NCBI RefSeq assembly: GCF_030052815.1
Contig: NC_079498.1
Location: 81,206,992-81,270,991, forward strand
Length of the DNA: 64,000 nt
Direction: 5' to 3'
Source of the DNA: Hevea brasiliensis
Taxonomy: Eukaryota > Streptophyta > Magnoliopsida > Malpighiales > Euphorbiaceae
Shown: positions 55,267 to 64,000 of the stretch, piece by piece
Layout: each line of letters starts with the position of its first letter
Numbering within the stretch: the first letter of the stretch is position 1
Position numbers and translations under genes: made by a program
The notes under the pieces: model-generated
Told to the model about the DNA's origin: nothing
Database searches by the model: none
What the model saw: the letters and a program-made list of their open reading frames with translations, nothing else

Positions 55267-57295
55267 GTTAGTGCATATATGTAGTTAAAACACATTAATT
55301 CCATGATTTAGGCTTGTAATGAATTAGAAATTGTGAAATAATGAAACAAATTCAATGTGTATCTCCACCAAAGAATTCGGCAGCCCTAATAGAGGGATGG
55401 TTTTTGATGTTTTTAATGGACTTAGCATGAATTGGAGGTTATGTTTAAGCTATATATCTACATAGATGTTGAACTAGGGTACTAAGTGAGGTTTATGGGT
55501 AAATTGCATTGGACATTAGGGTTTTGAGGCATGAAAAATTGACTTGGCTTACCAAACTATTAAAGAACACTCTAATGGTCAATAAGTGACCATTTGAGGT
55601 ATGTTGACCACAATTTGAACTTAAAAATGGAATGGCAAAGTCAAGGTGGGAGCTGCCCTATGACAGTAGCAAATGGACTGAAATTTCAGTCCAATTATAC
55701 AGCCATAACGTTGGTTGTGTTAGTCCAATTGATGTTTGGCCAATTGGACATGAAACTAGGTTTATAATGGCACATTTTTGCTGAAGAAACCATGCCCAAA
55801 AGACCAAAGCAAGAGGACCAAAACTTGGCCCCAATCCGGACACCCTGCAACTGCCTCTGCAGAATTGACCAAATGAACAGTAAATGTTCATTTGGCCATA
55901 ACTCACTGTAGATTTGGTCAATTGACCTGAAATTTTTACAGAAACAATTTAAGACATAGACAAACAACTTTCATGAAGGAACCTACCCCAAATTATGGCC
56001 AAAACCTAACCCAAATGGCTATGGAATTCAGTGTTCATGCTACTGTAGATATGGTATTTTCTGCAGAATGCAAATCCGGCCAGCTTGGGTTTTTGGACCA
56101 TATCTGGAGATACAAAACTCCAAATGGAGTGATTCAAAAAAGGAAATTCAACTAGAAAAAATAAGGAACAACTTTCATGTTTTATATTTCTTCAAATTCC
56201 CACAGTAACAGTGTCCAATGGAACAGTGAAGTTGACTCACCAAAACTGAAAATTCTGCTTGTGTTGAGTCACACTTTGGAATGGTATTAACACTTAATGC
56301 CAACAAGTTTTAAACACCAAATGTGGTATGTTGGGAGTACCAAAGTCAATGTACACATTTTTATTCTAAAAGTCAACATTTTTGTTGACCAATGATGAAT
56401 AGTGACACCGAAAATTTGAAATTCACAAATTGAAGAATTTAAAAGTTTCAAATGCCCTAGTATACCTAACAAGATTGGTTTGGATAGTTTGGCATGCCAA
56501 TAGGGTTCAGTTAGCAGTACTGCACATGGAAAAAATGCCATTCTGTAATTTCATGGCTTTTAGCCATTCTGACTTTGCATTGAGACTTGGCCTTGTGCCT
56601 GAGATTATTTATAGCTTGGTAGCTATTCTGTTGCACACCGGGTGATGCATATGCGACCGATGGTGTGACGGCCTGAGGTACTAGATACCCAGTGCCAGTT
56701 TACCCGTTATCCAGTCCAGTCCTCTAGTGTAGGTTACTTGGGGCAACCAAATGAATAAAAGTGAACAATGTTAACGAAATAATGAATATACCAACACCAA
56801 ACAAAGAAAGCATACACATTCTATACACATTTATTATCTTGCTATTTTCTTTTATTATATTATTGCACCACTAAGCATTATTGCTTAGAGCGTTGCTTTT
56901 GCCACGCGTAGGTACTGGAGATCCCGATCGTGAGCCCAGTAGACCGCAGACTGGGTGAGTTCATCCTGTAGATCTGCACAGTGTCCGTGTCACCTCACTA
57001 CCTGCAGTGCATTGGTAGGGCACTAGGTGTCATTTTGTCATGTTGATATTTTGTAGCAGATTTTTACTTTCTCATATGTATTTGAACTCATGTAATATAT
57101 TTTGATGTTCATGTAAATAATGAAAGTTATGACTATGAATGCAAAATTTGAGCATGTATTTATCGGTTGTATATGAGAAATGGATGTTTGAAAAATGAAA
57201 AGATTATTGAGAATTGAAATTGAGAAATATTGTTGAGATTTTGGATATTGGAGTTTGAGATGATGGAATACAAATATTGGAAGTGTTTTTAACAG
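55267..57295 (+). other. Putative LTR leader intron (element V 3' LTR)
   Basis: Donor CAAG|GTTAGT, 861 bp from the LTR start; acceptor GTTTTTAACAG, 229 bp before the LTR end. 2029 bp, equal to the 5' copy. Confidence 0.42.
56871..56908 (+). other. Twin hairpin in LTR (element V, 3' copy)
   Basis: Like 48927-48964, except that one outer base of stem 2 has changed C to A. Confidence 0.55.
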
Positions 57296-58690
57296 GTTCC
57301 GAAGAACTGTTTTCTCTATTTTTAGCCGGTACTCCGCCGGATTTTCTTTAAAATTTTCGAAACCTTAAATGAATAATACTTTTGATAAATGGCTTAAATA
57401 AATTGTATTTCATAAATTATATGCAAAAGCATGATATAAATTAATTGAGGAATATTAGAGTGTGCCGGTACACCGTGTGACATTACTTACTCGGGTATAC
57501 TGTACACGGGTAAGGGGTGTCACACTATACATCCAATAACCTAAATTTGGTTTCAAGTCATGCTAGGGACTTTGCAATCTTATTGCAAATTAAACCTATC
57601 TAATTAATTAATTAAACTCTTTAATTAATCAATTAAATCACATTTTACTTGGTGATTATATTGTGTATGTGTGTGACTCACTAGGCTCATCACTAATTGG
57701 CAATGAGATAAGATATTAACTCTTAATATCATCAGAACTCTTTCTTACCATAAATAATTTCTCTAAATCATTTTAGGCATCTCATAGACCATGGTTGACA
57801 CCTAGCATAGCGTGCCATGGCCACCCAATCAATAACAAGGAATACCTTAAATGAACCTATAATCATATGTTACCATACACCAGAATCTCTCTGTTATAAA
57901 ATCCCAATTCGAGCTGGAGTCATGGTTTATGTCAAATCCCATTTGCTATGAATATTATGTTCTCTTTTAATTCCAGTTCTTGATTAATTAGATTTTCTTG
58001 TCAGAAACTCTTTTTTTACTAAATCTGTCTGTCCTGGCTAGGAACTTGAAATATCAAGAACAATTAAATGAACATAGGACTTTATCCATATTTACTTAGA
58101 TTAACAGATTCCATCTTGATCAACACCTACCTCCATATATAACCAATAAGAGCCAACACATGCCCATATTCCCAAACACAGTACAAGTATGAAAGCAGTA
58201 TCAAACTCAAACCACCTATATACAAGATAACTATGTTATCTCAGGTCTAAAAATTATATGCACTGATATGATATATGACAATGCATTGACAAGAGTAAAC
58301 TCTATGCGCTTGTCATATGTGTCACTGGTTCGGCCTACTTATCATTTATAAGTGCCTATCATGTTTGTTATATGGCATGAGACTTACCATTCCATCTTAT
58401 TTATATCTCATATAAATACCTTGGGAACAAACATGATTACAATCTTTCTGGATAAGTCATGTCCTGTGTGAAGTATCCTCGATTGTGGACTAATTTATGA
58501 TACTTTGTGCTAGAAATACTCTCACTCATATTCTTAACAACTTAAGAATAGAATTTCTAACAAAATATTAATGGACCTTTTCTATTACACATAAATACAT
58601 TATGTAAATGAAAAAGTGAAATTGCCTTTTATTAATAAAATATGTATAAGATACATACTAAATGATATGCTCTAGGGTATATTACTAACA

Positions 58691-60985
58691 ATCTCCCACT
58701 AGCACTAGAGTCATTCATTACAATATCTTAGACCCATCTTCTCAAGGTGTCGGTCTAACTGAGCTTGTGACATAGACTTAGTGAATGGATCAGCTGGATT
58801 TTCAGCTGATGCTATTTTTTGCATGGCTACATTGCCTCGCCCAACTATCTCTCTGATAATGTGATAGCGCCTTTCTATGTGTTTGGATTCTTGGGAGACC
58901 GGGGTTCCTTATCTAAACAACCTCTTTTTTTGCAGCATCTGATGCAGCAATGTACTCGGCCTTTATAGTGGAATCAACAGTCGTACTTTGTTTGGAACTC
59001 TTCCAACTGACTACACCTCCATTACAAATGAACACAAACCCAGAGGTAGACTTTCTATCATCGAAATCTGATTGGAAATCAAAATCAGTATAACCATCCA
59101 ATTGCAAGTCACCACCTCCATAAATTAAGAATAAATCCTTAGTTCTTTTCAAGTACTTAAGAATATTCTTGACAACTATCCAGTGTTCCAAACCTGGATT
59201 GGAATGAAACCTGCAAGTTAAACTAACAGTATGTGCAATATCCGGCCTAGTACACATCTTTAGAAAGGTGGATACCATGTCTTACTGGTAACAATCCTCT
59301 CTTGGAATCAAACATGTTAAACCTCTTTAACACCTTTTCCAAGTATAGACTTGGGATAAACTAATTATTCTTTTCGCTCTATCTCTATAGATGCGAATTC
59401 TAAGAATATACGTTGCCTCCCCCAAGTCTTTCATGGAGAATGTATTTGACAACCATATCTTTACAGCTGTCAACATACCTATGTCATTACCTATCAATAG
59501 AATATCATCCATATATAAGACAAGGAAAGTGATAACACTATTACTAACCTTCTTATATACACATGGCTCATCAAAACGGATGTTCCAACTCCTCGACACT
59601 TGTTTCAACCCATAAATGGATCGCTTTAGCTTGCATACCTTGGAACCATCTTGGGATTCAAAACCCCTAGGTTGTTCCATGAAAATGTTTTCTTCAATGT
59701 ATCCATTGAGAAAAGCTGTTTTGACATCCATCTGCCAAATCTCATAATCATAGTATGCAGCTTTTGCTAATAGAATCCTAATTAATTTAAGCATGCCAAC
59801 AGGCAAGAAAGTCTCCTCATAGTCGATTCCTTGCCTTTAACGAAATCCTTTCGCTACTAGCCTTGCTTTATAGGTCTCTACCTTTCCATCAGAACCAATT
59901 TTCTTCTTGAAAATCCATTTATTCCCTATAGGTACAATACCTTTAAGTGGGTCAACAAGATCCCAAACTTTATTTTTAGATATGGAATCAATTTCGGATT
60001 TCATAGCTTTAATCCATTTTGAAGAGTCTATATCTGATATAGCTTCTTCATAGGTAAGTGGATCATCTCCATGATCTACTTCTTCATGAGTAAACAACTC
60101 TTGTTTATCTTCATGAAGGAAACCATATCTCATTGGTAGGTGAAATATCTTGTTCGATCTATGAGGAATTATTATAGATGTTTCGTCAATAGATGTAGGT
60201 TGACTAGATGGATCTCCATCCATTTGATCTATTGGTTGGTCAGAATTCTCCAATTCTAACTTTATTTATCTTCCTTTACCTCCTTCTTGAATAAATTGTT
60301 GTTCAAGAAAAAAGGCATCTCTGCTTACCACAACCTTTTGTGATGCAGGCAAATAAAAATAATATCCAAAACTCTCTTTTGGATATCAAAAAAATCGACC
60401 TTTTTCTGATCTGGTTTCCAATTTATCGGTGTTCAGCTTTTTGATATAAGCTAGACAACTCCAAATCTTAACATGCTTAAGACTTGGTTTTCTTGCATGC
60501 CATATCTCTTAAGGTGTGGAAGAAACTAATTTTGATGGAATCCTATTCAGAATATACAAAGCTGATTCTAATGCAAATCCCCAAAAGGAGATTGGTATAT
60601 CAGTATAGCTCATCATACTACGTACCATATCTAATAGGGTATGATTTCTCCTTTCAAATACACCATTCAGTTGTGGCGTTCCTGGAGGAGTCAGCTAGGA
60701 AACAATGCCATGTTCTTTCAAGTGTTCATCAAATTCAGTACTTAAGTATTCACCTCCATGATCTGATCGAAGAGTTTTAATACTTTTTCCTGTTTGATTT
60801 TCTACTTCAGATTTAAATTCTTTGAACTTTTCAAAGGATTCATGTTTGTATTTCATCAAATACAAAAACCCAAACCTTGATTTATCATCAGTAAAGGTAA
60901 TAAAGTAATGAAAACCACCTCTAGCAATTTCCTTAAATAGGCCACATACGTCACTATGTATTAGCTCCAAAATATTTTCAGCTCT
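58691..60985 (-). pseudogene. pol of copia element IV: integrase, RT, RNase H
   Basis: From right to left on minus: LIHSDVCGLFKEIARGGFHY and LRSDHGGEYLSTEF (integrase Asp residues), a stop before LTPPGTPQLNGV, WIKAMKSEIDSISKNKVWDL, VETYKARLVAKGFR followed by TAA where CAA is expected, IWQMDVKTAFLNGYIEENI, the catalytic LYMDDILLIGND, and RNase H DRKSTSGFVFICNGG...KAEYIAASDAAKK. About 100 bp between RT and RNase H (the PYASAIGSLMY segment) is deleted. Its PPT is 58691-58703. Protease and gag lie beyond IX, outside the window. Confidence 0.9.
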
Positions 60986-61147
60986 TAGTCTGTAACACCC
61001 CTCACTTGTCTACAGTGTAGTTGAACAAGGTGTGCTACATTCGGTGCCGGAGCACCCTATTTTATCTTACTTTAATCCTTTAAAAATTTTGTTCTCGTAT
61101 ATTTTAATATCAATTATTTTTCTATGGAGAAACCAGTGGAGTTTCCC

Positions 61148-61404
61148 CTAATTCTCAAATATCCATTCATGCACATACATCAATTCAACATACTTAATGA
61201 TGTTTAAGTCTCATACTCATGTTCAAGACCACCCATATACAACTTAAATTCATTCAAAACTCATCAACACTTCCATCACTAAGGCTTCCAAAAATTTTAG
61301 TTGGTCCATACATGGATATGTTCCTTTAATTTCATGAATTTCTAACTAAATCCATACACTTAACTTCAAATTTAAAGAGAAAAATGGAGAGATATAGCAC
61401 TAAC
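61148..61404 (-). other. Short putative LTR intron in gypsy LTR IX (257 bp)
   Basis: Minus-strand donor AAAAG|GTTAGT starts at 61404. Acceptor-like GAGAATTAG ends at 61148, followed by GGGAAACTCCACTGGTTTCTCCA, which resembles the GAAGAACTGTTTTCTCCA found after the acceptor in families B and V. The pyrimidine tract is poor. No twin hairpin or GGCCATAACT module lies between. Confidence 0.33.
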
Positions 61405-61462
61405 CTTTTGATGAGCTAACTTGAGCTTGTAATTTTTCTCAATTTCTTCTTCAAATTGCTGC

Positions 61463-63569
61463 TGAAGGAACAGAAGCGTGAAAAACACAAGTTTATACCA
61501 TTCAATTCAAAAATTTTCAACTAGGGTCACATGTATCATGCAAGATTTATTTTTATCTATTTGATTTCAATGATAAATAACATATTAAAACTCTTTTAAT
61601 ATGTTTTTGGATCTGTATTTGCCATTTAAGATTTTAAATTAATCAGATTAATTTTAGAACCCTAGATTAAATCAAGAACGATTACACTAACCTCTTGATG
61701 CACTACAGCGTGTCTGCGCCTTTGAGATTCGTCTTCAGGACACCAGATGTTGTCCCTTTAGCTTGTCCACACCAAGAACACCTATAGCAGCCCTTGAGCA
61801 GCTTCTAAAGCTTTTTTCTATTAATTAGATATTTAAGTTCTGCCTTTTAAGAGATTAGAGATGTAAACAGGACACTATAAACAATTTGTAGCGTTCTTAA
61901 TTCAAGAGATTGATGGCTAATCTCTTTGAATTGATGAGAGATGAAGAAAAATAGATGAAAACCCTCAAAGTGGCATGACAAAGGAGAGGAGTGGCTGCTG
62001 GTTGCTTTTTCTTTTCATAACAACACTTAAATAGCTAGGTTAACACATTAAACCCTTGCCACATGTCACCCTTTGATTAGCTCTAGGTTTAAGTGACCCA
62101 ATCACATTGTACCAAGTGTCAAACCTATATTTAATCTTGATTTTAATCATCTTACATGATTAAAAAAACATTTGGCAAGCTTATGTGTAATCTCATGTGT
62201 CACCATCTCATGGTGCCACGTGTCACACTGTGAAATGACCAAAATGCCCCTGTGTCTTAATTTTGAGTTCTTAACCCAAAATAATTATTTTTCTTCTTCT
62301 AATTAATTTATATGAAATATAAATTAATTAATTAATCTCTATTAATTAATTTCTCATTAATTAAATTCATATTTAAACACTTTAAATATAAATTTAACTT
62401 ATACTATACATCCAATAATCTAGATTTGGTTTCAAGTCATGCTAGGGACTTTGCAATTTAATTGCAAACCAAACCTATTTAATTAATCAATTAAACTCTT
62501 AATTAATTAATTAAATCATATTTAAATAGGTGATAACTTGCGTATGTGTGTGACTTACTAGGCTCATCACTAATTGGCAATGAGATATGATATCAACTCT
62601 TAATATCATCAGAACTCTTTCTTACCATAAATGATTTCTCTAAATCATTTTATGAACCTCATAGACCATGGTTAACACCTAGCATAGCATGCCATGGCCA
62701 CCCAATTAGTAATAAGGTTTACCTTAAATGAACCTATAATCATATGTTACCATGCACTAGAATCTCTCTGTTACAAAATCCCAACTCAAGCTGGAGTCAT
62801 GGTTTATGTCAAACTGCATTTGCTATGAATATTATGTTCTCTTTTAATTCTAGTTCTTGATTAAAAAGATTTTTCTCATCAGAAACTCTTTTCTGAATAA
62901 ATCTATCTGTCCTGGCCAGGAACTTGAAATATCAAGAACAATTAAATGAACATAGGATTTTATCTCTATTTACTTAGAGGAACAGATTCCATCTTGATCA
63001 ACACCTACCTCCATATATAACTAGTAGGAGCCAACACATGCCTATATACCCATACACAGTACAAGTATGAAAGTAGTATCAAACTCAAACTACCTATATA
63101 CAAGATAACTGTGCTATCTCAGGTCTAAAGATTATATGCACTGATATGATTTATGACAAAACATTGACAAGAGTAAACTCCATGTGCTTGTCATAAGTAT
63201 CACTGGTTCGGCCTACTTATCATTTATAAGTGCCTATCATGTTTGTCATATGGCATGAGACTCACCATTCCATCTTATTTATATCTCATATAAATAACTT
63301 GGGAACAAACATGAATACAATCTTTCTGGAAAAGTCATGTCCTTATTATGAAGTATCCTCGATTGTGAACCTATTTATGATACTTTGTACTAGAAATATT
63401 GTCACTCATATTCTTAACAACTTAAGAATAATATTTCTAACAAAATATCAATGGACCTTTTCTATTACACATAAATATATTATGTAAATGAAAAAGTGAA
63501 ATGCCTTTTATTAATAAAATATGTACAAGATACATACTAAATGATATGCTCTAGGGCATACTACTAACA
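61463..63569 (-). mobile_element. Solo LTR X of the copia III family, nested in gypsy LTR IX
   Basis: TGAAGGAACAG to CTACTAACA, 2107 bp, flanked by the duplication GCTGC (61458-61462 and 63570-63574). Near-identical to the LTRs of element III. No internal sequence. Confidence 0.95.
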
Positions 63570-64000
63570 GCTGCCTCAAGCTTGCTCTAGTGGTAAGGAT
63601 TAATTTTAGTGAAGCTAGAAAGGGGTTTTATGGTGGTTTTGGGTGGAAATCAAGCTTGGAAGAAGTATTTCAATGGAGGATTTGAAGAGAGGGTCTTGGC
63701 TGGCTGAAAATGAGGGAGGAAGACAACAGATTTTTATTCAATTTTATCCTCTTTTAAATGTTTTAATGTGTGCTTGTTGAGTTCTAATTGGCTAACCACT
63801 TTTTATTGCATCATCATGATGTAATAATTGAGTTTTTAATTTCATTTTATTTTGTCTTTCTTTCTTTTCTCTTTTATATATTTTTAATAAATTTTTCTTC
63901 AATATTTATTCACATTTTATGTTATATAATGTATTTACTTAGCTGGACAAGTTGGTCAAAAATTGTCTCTAAAGACGAAATGACCAAAGTGCCCTTTGTT
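63570..64000 (-). repeat. Continuation of gypsy LTR IX (putative first exon and upstream region)
   Basis: After the duplicated GCTGC the LTR continues to the window end. It contains the region that would lie upstream of the putative splice donor, and at about 63978-63995 a variant of the GACCAAAATGCCC motif. No gene seen. Confidence 0.75.

Larger units (their letters stand above)
46688..57524 (+). mobile_element. Element V: Ty3/gypsy chromovirus-like, plus strand, nested in copia IV LTR
   Basis: Edges TGTAATACCC and GTGTCACA, with the duplication CTATA at 46683-46687 and 57525-57529. 5' LTR 46688-49579, PBS, gag, protease, RT, RNase H, integrase with an intron-like gap, chromodomain-like tail, PPT, 3' LTR 54406-57524. 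Internal region 4.83 kb, the most complete in the window, though every gene is broken. A 5' LTR deletion with filler (47117-47200) removed the presumed promoter/first-exon region. Confidence 0.95.
54406..57524 (+). repeat. 3' LTR of element V (3119 bp)
   Basis: TGTAATACCC to GTGTCACA. Undeleted version of the 5' LTR. It keeps the putative first exon upstream of the donor at 55267. Confidence 0.95.
45737..58690 (-). repeat. 3' LTR of copia element IV, split by element V
   Basis: Starts TGAAGGAGCGG, ends TATTACTAACA. About 2.1 kb after removing element V. Older than the LTRs of III and X by its larger number of differences. Confidence 0.88.
45737..60990 (-). mobile_element. Element IV: Ty1/copia, minus strand, nested in Athila gag (5' part beyond window)
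   Basis: Same family as III but more diverged. The 3' LTR is 45737-46687 plus 57530-58690, split by gypsy V. Then come the PPT (58691), RNase H, RT, and integrase up to 60990, where gypsy LTR IX enters. The left flank GTCTT (45732-45736) is the candidate duplication; its partner lies outside. Confidence 0.88.
16826..64000 (+). mobile_element. Athila-like Ty3/gypsy element hosting all insertions to its right (3' end outside window)
   Basis: Seen: a 1.85-kb LTR, a tRNA-Asp-type PBS and a gag interrupted by element II (19753-45191) and then by copia IV (from 45737). The gag flanks of element II join exactly at AATGC. Only the 5' LTR, leader and gag (about 3.5 kb of own sequence) are visible; pol and the 3' LTR must lie beyond 64000. 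The Athila assignment rests on PBS type, LTR length and the gag core pattern. Confidence 0.8.
60991..64000 (-). mobile_element. Gypsy LTR IX (minus strand), nested in copia IV integrase, right end outside window
   Basis: Starts TGTAACACCCCTCAC, like the end of the element II LTR in minus orientation. It runs past the window end, where AAATGACCAAAGTGCCCT matches the first 400 bp of other gypsy LTRs. Most of the long central region of the other families is absent. Interrupted by solo LTR X. Whether it is a solo LTR or part of a full element cannot be decided here. Confidence 0.8.

Overview
The window is plant nuclear DNA, almost certainly from a eudicot. It is AT-rich, has no recognisable host gene, tRNA or rRNA, and is built from plant-type LTR retrotransposons inserted into one another. 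The gypsy and copia primer sites match initiator tRNA-Met (TGGTATCAGAGC); one element has an Athila-type tRNA-Asp-like site. I cannot name the species. Every stretch without a gene is LTR, leader or decayed gag/pol, so no unexplained intergenic DNA remains.

Left part, 1-16642 (+): element I, a Ty3/gypsy chromovirus (Tekay/Del-like) with LTRs of about 3.8 kb. Its 5' LTR is cut by the window start. A solo LTR (family B, 2506-6247, TSD CCCAA) sits in its gag and a second solo LTR (family C, 10750-14660, TSD GAAAC) sits in its 3' LTR. Its pol is badly decayed. Then comes a short Ty1/copia RT relic (16643-16825), which is the DNA that element I and the next element landed in.

Right part, 16826-64000: an Athila-like Ty3/gypsy element (LTR 16826-18675, gag from 18810) is the host of the rest. 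Its gag is split at 19752/45192 by element II (19753-45191, minus strand, TSD AATGC) and again at 45737 by copia element IV (minus strand). Element II carries element VI (25193-29821, minus; 4.07-kb LTR with only 354 bp of internal DNA) and copia element III (33437-44341, minus, TSD CTTAC, with an extra partial unit). Element IV is split by gypsy element V (46688-57524, plus, TSD CTATA) and by gypsy LTR IX (from 60991), which itself holds a solo copia LTR X (61463-63569, TSD GCTGC). That is at least four nested layers, five counting the copia relic.

No element has an intact gag-pol. V is the best preserved: gag with a zinc knuckle, protease, RT, RNase H, integrase and a chromodomain-like tail are all recognisable but broken by stops and frameshifts. 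Many of the stops look like C-to-T changes.

The most interesting signals lie inside the gypsy LTRs and integrase. (1) Six gypsy LTR families share a splice-donor-like site about 0.8-0.9 kb from the LTR start and a splice-acceptor-like site about 230-280 bp from the LTR end, suggesting a 2-3 kb leader intron inside the LTR; a seventh (IX) has a 257-bp version. (2) Integrase is interrupted just after the catalytic Glu by a 75-79 bp GT-AG phase-0 intron-like segment in two independent elements. (3) Within the putative LTR intron, two adjacent hairpins are kept while their stem sequences change between families. All functional readings are inference; coordinates were read by eye and may be off by a few bases.
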